Below are positions 56,846-64,000 of a DNA stretch of 64,000 nt, in pieces. Source of the DNA: Methylobacter sp. (GTDB taxonomy: Bacteria; Pseudomonadota; Gammaproteobacteria; Methylococcales; Methylomonadaceae); the NCBI GenBank assembly GCA_026399025.1, contig JAPLRU010000114.1, positions 82,901 through 146,900 on the forward strand. Direction: 5' to 3'. Position numbers and translations under genes: made by a program. The notes under the pieces are model-generated. The model was not told where the DNA came from, made no database searches, and was given only the letters and a program-made list of their open reading frames with translations. Each line of letters begins with the position of its first letter. The first letter of the stretch is position 1.

Positions 56846-57001
56846 AGTCCGAATTTGATAAAGCAGTGCAAAACCTGCTCCGGTGTGCGAGCTTTATTGG
56901 TAAAAGAATGATTTTCGGGATTAGCTGAACTTTATGCCGAGCTTGGAAAGCTGTGTAATAAAGTGTCGCGGGCTCAGGTGATAGTCTTTATAATTGTTGC
57001 T

Positions 57002-57589
57002 ATGAGCTTACAAAATCGCATAATTAATCATTTCAGTAACAGCATTCAAACCCAGCAGGATACGCTAAGCAACCTTAGCGAACTGATCGAATTCGCCTCG
57101 CAGCGGCTGGTCGCAACGCTGCTTAACGATAAAAAAATAATCACATGCGGCAATGGCCGTTCGGCGGCCGTTGCCCAGTTACTATCCTCGTCGATGCTTA
57201 ACCAGTACCAGCGCGACCGGCCTTCATTGCCCGCGATTGCGTTGACCACCGACACTGCCACCATCACCGCGATAGCCAGCGACTATCATTTTGACGATAT
57301 TTTCGCGAAACAGCTCCGGGCTTTAGGGCAAAGCGGCGATATATTGGTTGCTTACACCGACGGCAACAATTCGGCCAATATCGCCAAAGCCATTGCGACG
57401 GCTCACGATAAAGACATCGGCATTATCGCCCTAACCGGCAATAATGGCGGTATGATTGGGCCGCTGCTCCATGAAACCGATATAGAAATTCGCGTTCCGT
57501 CAAGCTCCGGCAGCCATATTCAGGAAGTGCATGTAGTGGTTACTCATTGTTTGTGCGATTTAATCGACCATCAATTATTCGGAGGCTAG
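57002..57589 (+). CDS. SIS domain protein, DiaA/GmhA-like
   Basis: About 195 residues from the ATG at 57002, where the family-like sequence starts (MSLQNRIINHFSNSIQTQQD). The SIS phosphosugar-binding fold is visible in KKIITCGNGRSAAVAQLLSS, ALTTDTATITAIASDY, GDILVAYTDGNNSANI and PSSSGSHIQEVHVVVTHCLCDLID. DiaA promotes DnaA oligomerisation at oriC; GmhA makes heptose phosphate. The position just before a BON-domain lipoprotein matches the diaA-dolP pair of gammaproteobacteria, so DiaA is favoured. Confidence 0.82.
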   Translation: MSLQNRIINHFSNSIQTQQDTLSNLSELIEFASQRLVATLLNDKKIITCGNGRSAAVAQLLSSSMLNQYQRDRPSLPAIALTTDTATITAIASDYHFDDIFAKQLRALGQSGDILVAYTDGNNSANIAKAIATAHDKDIGIIALTGNNGGMIGPLLHETDIEIRVPSSSGSHIQEVHVVVTHCLCDLIDHQLFGG

Positions 57590-57592
57590 GTC

Positions 57593-58165
57593 ATGAGGAA
57601 ACTGGTGTTACTGCTGTTGGCGCATAGCCTTTTTATGACCGGCTGTTCGACGATGCAGGCGGGCGGCGCGGAAATGACTGGCTTGTCGTTATTAAACGAC
57701 CGTCGCGGCCGCGATGCTATTTTGGTTGACGAGGCAATTGAAGATCGCGCAAGCGTCAAGTTGAACGCTTATCATGATTTGCGCGATAACTGCCATTTTA
57801 ATATCACCGCTTACAACGGCGCGGTGCTGGTTACCGGCGAAACGCCGAAGGAAGAATTTCATGACCGGATTATCGAGATTGTCCGCGTCATTCCTAATGT
57901 AAAAGGGGTATATGACAAGCTGACTCTCGACGACCCGAGCCCGTTAAATTTTCGCGCCACCGACACGCTGATTACCGGTAAAGTCAAAACCGCGCTGACT
58001 CAAATACCGGGTTTCGATGCGTCGTGGGTAAAAGTTGTGACCGAACAAAGAACGGTTTACCTGATGGGGCTGGTGCATAGAAACGAAGGCGCGGCCGCCA
58101 TCGAAGCGGCCCAACATCAAGCCGATGTCAAACAAATCATCACGGTTTTTGAATATCTTGACTAA
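57593..58165 (+). CDS. BON-domain outer membrane lipoprotein (DolP-like)
   Basis: A 190-residue lipoprotein with lipobox FMTGC (Cys18). Two BON domains follow (about 45-115 and 120-188), with ILVDEAIEDRASVKLNAY and VLVTGETPKEEF, then TLITGKVKTALTQIPGFDAS and VYLMGLVHRNEGAAA. DolP binds anionic phospholipid at division sites and supports outer-membrane integrity and BamA. It starts three bases after the SIS gene, as expected of the diaA-dolP pair. Confidence 0.88.
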   Translation: MRKLVLLLLAHSLFMTGCSTMQAGGAEMTGLSLLNDRRGRDAILVDEAIEDRASVKLNAYHDLRDNCHFNITAYNGAVLVTGETPKEEFHDRIIEIVRVIPNVKGVYDKLTLDDPSPLNFRATDTLITGKVKTALTQIPGFDASWVKVVTEQRTVYLMGLVHRNEGAAAIEAAQHQADVKQIITVFEYLD

Positions 58166-59555
58166 TATAGCCCCCCTGCCTGCCGGTTTTTTAAGCTTAC
58201 TGGCTGAGATTTTCTCTTCTGAAAACATTTTAACCGCTTCTGAAGATTGCTGGACCTACGGCTATGACAACAGCCGCCGCCATGTACTGCCTCAAGCCGT
58301 GGTCTTCCCGACCACGCATGAACAAGTCGTCAATGTCGTCAACGCCTGCAATCGCTACAACGTTGCGTTGACCGTCAGAGGACGCGGCACCGGCACCACC
58401 GGCGCGACCGTGCCGCTGAAAGGCGGCTTGATTATGTCGCTGGAGCGCATGAACAAATTGGTCGAATTTTCTCCCGATAATCGCTACATCATCGTAGAGC
58501 CGGGCATGACCAACCAGCAAGTGCAGGATATCGCCAAGGAAAAAGGTTTTTTCTGGCCGCCCGACCCAACCAGCGCGGCTTTCTGTAGCGTCGGCGGTAA
58601 TCTGGCTTATAACTCGGCAGGTCCCCGTGCGGTAAAATACGGCACCCCCAGAGAGAACACTCTAGGTTTACGCGCCGTGACCGGGGCGGGCAAGGACATC
58701 CGCGTCGGCGTTCGCACCAGCAAAGGCGTGGTCGGTTATGACCTGACCCGGCTGATACTCGGCTCCGAAGGCACTTTGGCGATTATTACCCAAGCCACGT
58801 TAAAGCTGACGCCGCTGCCGGAAGCGACCAAAACGCTCAGGGCTATCTACAATTCGGTGTTTGATGCGGCCAAGGCGGTTTCGGCGATTATGTCGCAGCC
58901 GGTGGTTCCTTGCGCGCTGGAGTTTATCGACGGCAATGCGATTGACATGATCCGGCAATATTCACAATCCGATTTGCCCGAACATGCCGGTGCTATGTTA
59001 ATGATCGAAGTCGACGGACAGCGGGAAGGTTTGGGTACGGCGGCGGAAAAAGTAGCCGCGGCGGCTAACAACGACGGCCTGTTGGATATTCGCTTGGCTC
59101 AGACCGACGCGGAAGTTAAAGCGCTGTGGCAAACCCGGAAAGCGCTGTCCCCGGCCTTGCGCAAGGTAGCGCCGAAAAAAATCAATGAAGATGTGGTGGT
59201 GCCGGTGACCGAAATGCCGGCGCTGATAGCGGGCCTTGGCGAACTGTCAAAAAAATACGACTTGGCCATTATTAATTTCGGCCATGCGGGCAACGGCAAT
59301 ATTCATGTCAATTTATTGCTCGATCCCGATCAGCCGGAGCAAGGCAAAAAAGCCCATGCCTGTCTGGATGAAATCTTTTCGTTGGTGCTGGCGCTGAACG
59401 GTACTCTGTCCGGCGAGCATGGCGTGGGTTTGGAAAAGCGGGATTTTGTCGATCGGGAACTGGATGCCAATTCCTTAGAGTTGATGCGCAACATTAAGCG
59501 CCAGTTTGATCCGAACGGCATCCTCAATCCGGATAAGATGTTTCCGCTGGTTTAA
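58125..59555 (+). CDS. FAD-linked oxidase (GlcD/D-lactate dehydrogenase type)
   Basis: A 476-residue flavoprotein. The PCMH-type FAD-binding domain contains VRGRGTGTTGATVPLKGGLI near residue 84 and SVGGNLAYNSAGPRAVKYG. The C-terminal oxidase domain has FGHAGNGNIHVNLL and LNGTLSGEHGVGLEKRDF. It oxidises a 2-hydroxyacid such as glycolate or D-lactate. The longest frame overlaps dolP by 41 bp; a TTG at 58158 (LTNIAPLP) would reduce this to 8 bp, and I think the latter is possible. No glcE/glcF genes adjoin it, so a stand-alone dehydrogenase is likely. Confidence 0.87.
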   Translation: MSNKSSRFLNILTNIAPLPAGFLSLLAEIFSSENILTASEDCWTYGYDNSRRHVLPQAVVFPTTHEQVVNVVNACNRYNVALTVRGRGTGTTGATVPLKGGLIMSLERMNKLVEFSPDNRYIIVEPGMTNQQVQDIAKEKGFFWPPDPTSAAFCSVGGNLAYNSAGPRAVKYGTPRENTLGLRAVTGAGKDIRVGVRTSKGVVGYDLTRLILGSEGTLAIITQATLKLTPLPEATKTLRAIYNSVFDAAKAVSAIMSQPVVPCALEFIDGNAIDMIRQYSQSDLPEHAGAMLMIEVDGQREGLGTAAEKVAAAANNDGLLDIRLAQTDAEVKALWQTRKALSPALRKVAPKKINEDVVVPVTEMPALIAGLGELSKKYDLAIINFGHAGNGNIHVNLLLDPDQPEQGKKAHACLDEIFSLVLALNGTLSGEHGVGLEKRDFVDRELDANSLELMRNIKRQFDPNGILNPDKMFPLV

Positions 59556-59579
59556 TTATTCGGTAAATGTCGGCTTTAC

Positions 59580-59657
59580 AATAGAACACGGATGACGCGG
59601 ATTAGACTGATAATCACGGATAAAAAAGCTGTGTAAATCCGTCTAATCCGTGTTCTA
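59580..59657. repeat. AACACGGAT inverted repeat
   Basis: AGAACACGGATGACGCGGAT and the next five bases (TAGAC) are matched at the right end by GTCTAATCCGTGTTCT, giving a long stem between convergent genes. A direct internal partial repeat (AATCACGGATAAAAAA) lies in the centre. It is the most symmetric member of the second repeat family. Confidence 0.7.
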
Positions 59658-59672
59658 TCTCCCAACGGGTGA

Positions 59673-60155
59673 TTAATACAACTTGCTGCTGCCGTCCATG
59701 TCGCCGGTCTGACTGTACAACAACGGTCGTCCCGGATTGAGCGTTGCCGCAGTCAGCACTTCGCAAACGGCGATTTTATGATCGCCCGCATCGGCATAAT
59801 GGCTGACTCGACAATCAAAATAAGCCAAGCTTTCGGATAAAATCGGCGCGCCGGTCTCGGCTTGCCGCCATTGAAACCCGGCCATCTTGTCTTTCGCCGA
59901 CCGGCCAAAATGTTCGGCTAGCGCAAACTGATCCCGTCCCAGCACATTAACCGTGCAAACGCCGCTGTCCTGCAACAGTTGATAAGAATAATGCGCGGGA
60001 TTAATGCTGATCGCCAGCAATAAAGGATTAAAAGACACCTGCATCACCCACGCTGCGGTAAAAGCATTTTGACGCTCGCCCGTTCCGACGCCGATCACAT
60101 AAACGCCGTGATTGATTTGTTTAAGCACTGTGTCCGCATGTTCAATCATGTTCAT
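59673..60155 (-). CDS. Flavin reductase-like, FMN-binding split barrel protein
   Basis: About 160 residues from ATG 60155 (MNMIEHADTVLKQINHGVYVIGVG); longer starts lie inside nadC. The split-barrel signature is seen in FTAAWVMQVSFNPLLLAISI, VCTVNVLGRDQFALAEHFG and YFDCRVSHYADAGDHKIAVCEV. Such proteins reduce FMN or FAD with NAD(P)H to feed monooxygenases, or are diflavin-like domains. No partner oxygenase is adjacent. It overlaps the nadC stop by 14 bp. Confidence 0.82.
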   Translation of the reverse strand: MNMIEHADTVLKQINHGVYVIGVGTGERQNAFTAAWVMQVSFNPLLLAISINPAHYSYQLLQDSGVCTVNVLGRDQFALAEHFGRSAKDKMAGFQWRQAETGAPILSESLAYFDCRVSHYADAGDHKIAVCEVLTAATLNPGRPLLYSQTGDMDGSSKLY

Positions 60156-60981
60156 GCACCAGCTTAATGCGCATGGATAAATCAACCGCTGTAACATGCT
60201 TGGTTAAGGCGCCGATAGAAATGTAATCGACGCCGGTTTCGGCAATCGCTCTTATATTGTGCAGGCCGATATTGCCGGAAGCTTCAAGTTCTATAGCGCC
60301 TGAATTCAATTTTACCGCCTCGGCCATGTCTTCAAGGCTGAAATTATCCAACATGATGCGGTCGGGTTGTGCCGCAACGGCTTCTAAAAATTCCTGCAAG
60401 GATTCGACTTCCACTTCCACCGGAACCGACGTCAATTGACGCGCCGCCCGAATGGCTTGAGCGATCGACCCTGCCGCGATGATATGGTTTTCCTTGATCA
60501 AAACTCCGTCATACAAGCCGATCCGGTGGTTATAACAACCGCCGCAGGCGACCGCGTATTTTTGCGCGTTTCTAAGGCCCGGAATGGTTTTACGGGTATC
60601 CAGCACTTTGCAGCCGGTGCCCGAAACCGCATCGGCATAGCGCCGGGCCACGGTGGCTGTGGCCGACAAGGTTTGCAGCAAATTCAGCGCGGTGCGCTCG
60701 CCGGTCAACAAACTTCTGGCGGAACCGCTGAGTTTGCATAACAGCGTATTCTTGCCGACGGTTTCGCCTTCAGCCGCCAACCATTCGATCACAAGGTCGG
60801 CATCCAGCGCTTTAAAGACCGCCTCGAACCAAGCCCGACCGCAGAGCACCATAGCTTCTCGCGTCATAACCTCGGCTTCGGCGCGCATCGCTTCAGGGAT
60901 GATCGCGGCGGTTATATCGCCGGAACCGATGTCTTCTTCGAGGAATTGTTTTATTTCCATTGTGTTCAATTGTTCCGTCAT
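60142..60981 (-). CDS. nadC: Quinolinate phosphoribosyltransferase (decarboxylating)
   Basis: A 279-residue protein of standard length. It has EEDIGSGDITAAIIP, the GERTALNLLQTLSATAT segment, LDTRKTIPGLRNAQKYAVACGG and the C-terminal barrel segments IMLDNFSLEDM, ELEASGNIGLHNI and VDYISIGALTKHV. It converts quinolinate and PRPP to nicotinate mononucleotide in NAD synthesis. Its ATG overlaps the upstream DUF1631 gene stop (ATGA), so these genes are one transcription unit. Confidence 0.95.
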   Translation of the reverse strand: MTEQLNTMEIKQFLEEDIGSGDITAAIIPEAMRAEAEVMTREAMVLCGRAWFEAVFKALDADLVIEWLAAEGETVGKNTLLCKLSGSARSLLTGERTALNLLQTLSATATVARRYADAVSGTGCKVLDTRKTIPGLRNAQKYAVACGGCYNHRIGLYDGVLIKENHIIAAGSIAQAIRAARQLTSVPVEVEVESLQEFLEAVAAQPDRIMLDNFSLEDMAEAVKLNSGAIELEASGNIGLHNIRAIAETGVDYISIGALTKHVTAVDLSMRIKLVHEHD

Positions 60982-63062
60982 AACGTCATGAGTTCCGTAA
61001 GTACGAGCTCGGTGAGCGATTGTTCATTAACCTTAACCATAACGGCCTGCCTTAAGCGCAGTTTTTTTGCCAGTTCGGCCGTTTCCATTTCAAGTATTTT
61101 TACCCCGTTTTTTCCGACAAACAGCATATTTTCCGCCTCCTTCCACAGCAGCTTGGCCCATTGTTTGCCGGATGCCGTGGTGAATGCAAGCCAGCTTTCC
61201 AGGGCCAGATTTTCGGCCTGTGTCGCGCTATCGTCGCTTATCGGCTCGACTTTTTCTTCAACCAAAACCGCGCTGTCTTTAGCGCTTAGCGGCTTGGCCT
61301 TTTTATCCATTAAGATAATATGCCAGACCGCAAGGTCTTTAAAAAAACGCGACTGCGCGGATTTATCGTAGGCGATTTGCTTGAGGCCGTTTCTTAATTC
61401 CGCAATCAGGCCGGGCAAAAGTTTTAATATCTGTTTTCTTGCGTACTCGTCCGCCGGAGGCATCACACTGACAATCAGCTCATCCATGGCTTGCACCGAT
61501 TTTTGCCAGTGCTCGGGCTGTTCATCTTGGTGTGCATACGCGTCGAGCAACACCTTCGACCAGACTTCACTTAAAAATTCGGCTATCGCGGCGGGCAATG
61601 CTTTGCCTTTCATGCTGTTTTCAAGGGCTGTGGCGACTGTTTTGCGGCTTGATGCTTCGGCTTGTTTATCGCGCAGCAACTGCCGTGCGTTGTCTTCGAT
61701 AGTCCGGCTGCGCTGTTTTTGCTTGTTCAGATAAGTTGAAAATTCGCCTGCTTCGGTTATCCACGTTGAAAGTTCGTCGGCACCGTTTCGGGTTATTTTT
61801 TTTACGGCGTTGGCGATGCGCTCCTGAATCAAGCGGTCATCAAGTTCGTCCGTATTTAAAAACATGCCTGCCGCGAACACATCGTCAAGTAGCTGTCTGA
61901 CCGGGCTGTTTGGATCGGTAAAAAGACGGCCTTGCCCCAAAGAGATCGCCGCCAGAGGCGTTTCCAATTGTAAAACGACGGTTTTCACGGTCTTCGGCAG
62001 CACTTCATCGCGCTCTATTCGGCTAAAAATCAATGCGGTCAAATCCAGCGTGTCTTCGTCCTGTTTATTCAGGTATCTAGGCTTATGGTTAAAACTCAGC
62101 TCTTCGAGTTGTTTTAGCACTCGCGCTTTTAACGGCGGTTTGTTTGCAGTGGGCACCCGGTCATCGCTCAGTTGTTGAAGAATTTGCAAAGCGTTCTTGA
62201 TTTCAAAATGTTCGTAAAAATCGCCTGCGGCCACTGACGCCAAGCCATAAGCGGAGTCGGAATGAAGCGAGCGCCAACGCTCCAATTTTTGCTGCAACAG
62301 CGTAAACTCGGCACTGGCTTGTTCGACGGCAGCCGCCGGTTCAGGCTGTTGCTTGTCCTCGCCGACGCTATGCAACTGCGCCGGAGCGGCGGTTTCGCAC
62401 CCTTTAATCAGCTCCCGATAAATAAAGCCCAACTGACTGAAAACGCCCGCATCAAACGATTTATACAGCGCGATTTTACTATCCGTGTTTAATTTCAGCG
62501 GATTCACGACATCGGCTAAGGCGCGGAGCAATTTGTCCGGAAATATCGGATTTTGACTGTCGGTAATCGTTTGTTTGCCCTGCCGGAGTGCAAGGTGTTT
62601 GTTAAGGCTGGTCAATTCCTCATAAAACGACTGCTCGCACTGACGGATAATCTGAGTTATCACATGGTTTTCTTTGACCACCTCATGACTGAGCAGCGCA
62701 ACCTTGGAAAAATCCGGTGGTTTATTTCGGTCATTTTCAGGTCTCTGCGAGCTGTCGCCGAACAGAGCGTTTACGTTGAGTAAATAATTTTGCTTAAGGT
62801 CTTTCCGCACCGAGCGCAGGTATTCCAGTAATTTGATGTATTGATCTTTGCTGAATTTTTCCCGGTTTTTGCCTAACTGCACACCGAACTCAAGCTCAAT
62901 GCGCATACAACAATCATTAACCGCCGGCTCGAAATAGTGAAAAAAAACCGGCTTGATTTTGTCCAAGTTATCGGCCTTGTTGGTTTTCGTCAACGCTGAA
63001 TCGAGTTGCTGGCTGTTGTCCATTGTCCGGTATCTGTGATTACTTGAAAATAAATGAGTCAT
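60978..63062 (-). CDS. DUF1631 family protein
   Basis: A 694-residue largely helical cytoplasmic protein. The ATG at 63062 is preceded by GGGAGG at good spacing. The start region (FHYFEPAVNDCCMRIELEFGVQL) and the C-terminal SWLAFTTASGKQWAKLLWKEAENMLFV with KILEMETAELAKKL fit DUF1631. The C-terminal part resembles PilZ-like modules in some relatives; members have been tied to cyclic-di-GMP signalling, but I cannot confirm the binding motif here. Function is otherwise unknown. It is the first gene of a unit with nadC and the flavin reductase. Confidence 0.78.
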   Translation of the reverse strand: MTHLFSSNHRYRTMDNSQQLDSALTKTNKADNLDKIKPVFFHYFEPAVNDCCMRIELEFGVQLGKNREKFSKDQYIKLLEYLRSVRKDLKQNYLLNVNALFGDSSQRPENDRNKPPDFSKVALLSHEVVKENHVITQIIRQCEQSFYEELTSLNKHLALRQGKQTITDSQNPIFPDKLLRALADVVNPLKLNTDSKIALYKSFDAGVFSQLGFIYRELIKGCETAAPAQLHSVGEDKQQPEPAAAVEQASAEFTLLQQKLERWRSLHSDSAYGLASVAAGDFYEHFEIKNALQILQQLSDDRVPTANKPPLKARVLKQLEELSFNHKPRYLNKQDEDTLDLTALIFSRIERDEVLPKTVKTVVLQLETPLAAISLGQGRLFTDPNSPVRQLLDDVFAAGMFLNTDELDDRLIQERIANAVKKITRNGADELSTWITEAGEFSTYLNKQKQRSRTIEDNARQLLRDKQAEASSRKTVATALENSMKGKALPAAIAEFLSEVWSKVLLDAYAHQDEQPEHWQKSVQAMDELIVSVMPPADEYARKQILKLLPGLIAELRNGLKQIAYDKSAQSRFFKDLAVWHIILMDKKAKPLSAKDSAVLVEEKVEPISDDSATQAENLALESWLAFTTASGKQWAKLLWKEAENMLFVGKNGVKILEMETAELAKKLRLRQAVMVKVNEQSLTELVLTELMTL

Positions 63063-63153
63063 AACCTAGCCTCCCTTTAGCGTTTTGACCAATAATAGGC
63101 GGCATTGATGCCGATTACCGTGTTTCGTTCCCGTTTTTACTTTTATCTAACTT

Positions 63154-63729
63154 ATGAAAATAGAGCAACACCGCTTAACCGGCAGTAACCACATTGCTAC
63201 GCCTAACTTTGACGACAGGCCGGACTCAACGGATATTTCCTTGCTGGTTATTCACTGCATCAGTCTTCCGCCCGGCGAATTCGGCAATCATTATATAGAC
63301 AAGCTGTTTTGCAATCAGCTTGATCCTGACGAACATCCGTATTTTAAAGACATTTATCAACTCACCGTATCGGCGCATTTACTGATTAGGCGCGATGGCA
63401 GTTGCGTTCAGTATGTGCCGTTCGATAAGCGGGCTTGGCATGCGGGGAAGTCGGTTTATGAAGGTCGGCAACGCTGCAATGATTTTTCTATCGGTATAGA
63501 ACTTGAAGGGACCGAAGAGATTGAGTATACCGACCGGCAATATACGCAACTTGCGGCGGTGGTTAGCGTATTGCTTGAAGCTTATCCCAAGCTGTCGCCG
63601 CAACGCATTGCCGGGCATAGCGATATTGCGCCGGGACGGAAAACCGATCCGGGCGCATCTTTTGATTGGCAACGGTTTTTGAGTTTGCTGGAAAACCGGA
63701 ACACGGATAGCGCAGATAATGATGATTAG
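63154..63729 (+). CDS. ampD: N-acetyl-anhydromuramyl-L-alanine amidase
   Basis: A 191-residue cytoplasmic zinc amidase close to AmpD in length (183 in E. coli). Zinc ligand regions appear as LLVIHCISLPPGEFG, a catalytic stretch with WHAGKSVYEGRQRCNDFSIGIELEG, and AGHSDIAPGRKTDPGASFDW near the C-terminus. It cleaves the stem peptide from anhydro-muropeptides during cell-wall recycling and so controls AmpC induction. The typical neighbour ampE is not seen. Confidence 0.94.
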   Translation: MKIEQHRLTGSNHIATPNFDDRPDSTDISLLVIHCISLPPGEFGNHYIDKLFCNQLDPDEHPYFKDIYQLTVSAHLLIRRDGSCVQYVPFDKRAWHAGKSVYEGRQRCNDFSIGIELEGTEEIEYTDRQYTQLAAVVSVLLEAYPKLSPQRIAGHSDIAPGRKTDPGASFDWQRFLSLLENRNTDSADNDD

Positions 63730-63772
63730 GTGATTTCCATGAAAGAACATAGCGGATGTTACGTATTTTTAC

Positions 63773-63837
63773 TCACCACGAAGACACGAAGAGCACGAAG
63801 TTTTATAATCTTCGTGCTCTTCGTGTCTTCGTGGTGA
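63773..63837. repeat. Perfect 28-bp inverted repeat
   Basis: TCACCACGAAGACACGAAG continues to GAGCACGAAG-type sequence (63773-63800) and is exactly reverse-complemented at 63810-63837 around a 9-base AT loop. It lies between the convergent ampD and lspA genes. It is the most complete copy of the family at 14678 and 39585 and is a plausible bidirectional terminator. Confidence 0.85.
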
Positions 63838-63873
63838 AGCGTCTGTTTTTCAACGGGCGTTAACTTTTTGCCT

Positions 63874-64000
63874 CTACACTGAATCCGGCTTTTTTGCTTG
63901 TCCCCAGCCGAAGGATTCGGCCAGCATTAACATTACGCCTAAGGTAATTGCGGAGTCCGCGATATTAAAAGCGGGCCAGTGCCAAGTCTCGTAATAAACA
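63874..64000 (-). CDS. lspA: Signal peptidase II, C-terminal part
   Basis: The window cuts the gene, leaving the last 41 codons or so. The minus strand reads YYETWHWPAFNIADSAITLG then VMLMLAESFGW, ending at a TAG (63874-63876). WPAFNIADSAI holds the second catalytic aspartate of LspA, followed by the last membrane helix. The enzyme removes signal peptides from lipoproteins after diacylglyceryl modification. Confidence 0.9.
   Translation of the reverse strand, partial: VYYETWHWPAFNIADSAITLGVMLMLAESFGWGQAKKPDSV

Overview
The window reads as the chromosome of a Gram-negative gammaproteobacterium. RecB/RecD, RNase R, FtsK, DiaA/DolP, Aat, AmpD, LspA and an AlgC-type phosphomannomutase are all of gammaproteobacterial type. 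A two-subunit pyruvate carboxylase, an orphan tRNA-Leu and dense families of short palindromic repeats would fit a type I methanotroph (Methylococcales), but no methane or methanol oxidation gene is present, so that placement is inference. There is no rRNA, CRISPR array, prophage or intact insertion sequence.

Layout. 1-811: decayed DNA. 812-9711: an inorganic-carbon-themed stretch. On the minus strand are a broken tsaC/sua5, pycB, pycA and a TetR regulator. Divergent from them, across a palindromic operator candidate, are a bestrophin-like channel and a beta-carbonic anhydrase, then a DUF2490 protein and a BASS-family transporter. 9888-14621: DUF6671 protein, cysD, bioD (one extra G in a G tract), murF (in-frame amber) and a small membrane protein, with palindromic elements between genes. 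15448-25707: trmL, glgP, two esterase-like hydrolases, a 1178-residue periplasmic-sensing PAS-GGDEF-EAL protein and a DUF475/TerC-like protein. 26267-28845: tRNA-Leu(CAG) and rnr. 28881-30845: an AT-rich two-gene cassette (ABC-type AAA ATPase plus an unrecognised 189-residue protein) flanked by an imperfect copy of the rnr 3' end; this is the best candidate for an undescribed, possibly defensive, system. 31211-43408: recD and recB, CBS protein, HDOD-GAF protein, aat, trxB, ftsK. 43484-51550: a secreted GlcG/HbpS-like protein and a heavy-metal RND efflux operon interrupted by repeat DNA. 51754-64000: algC, dut, coaBC, radC, diaA-like, dolP-like, FAD-linked oxidase, flavin reductase, nadC, DUF1631 protein, ampD, and the 3' end of lspA.

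Non-coding structure. At least twelve hairpins share one design: stems of quite different sequence, each perfectly or nearly perfectly paired, all presenting a short NGGA-type loop. Several interrupt other repeats, so they have moved as units. They could be substrates of a hairpin-recognising transposase, or RNA sites for a GGA-binding regulator such as CsrA/RsmA. Two further repeat families, one with TCACCACGAAGACACGAAG arms and one with AACACGGAT cores, are scattered between genes.

Links between genes. Pyruvate carboxylase consumes bicarbonate; the divergent bestrophin and carbonic anhydrase could supply it, with the TetR protein between them as a plausible common regulator. RecBD could process DNA ends. 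The Cus/Czc-like proteins form an envelope-spanning metal pump. DiaA, DolP, AmpD and LspA are housekeeping functions.
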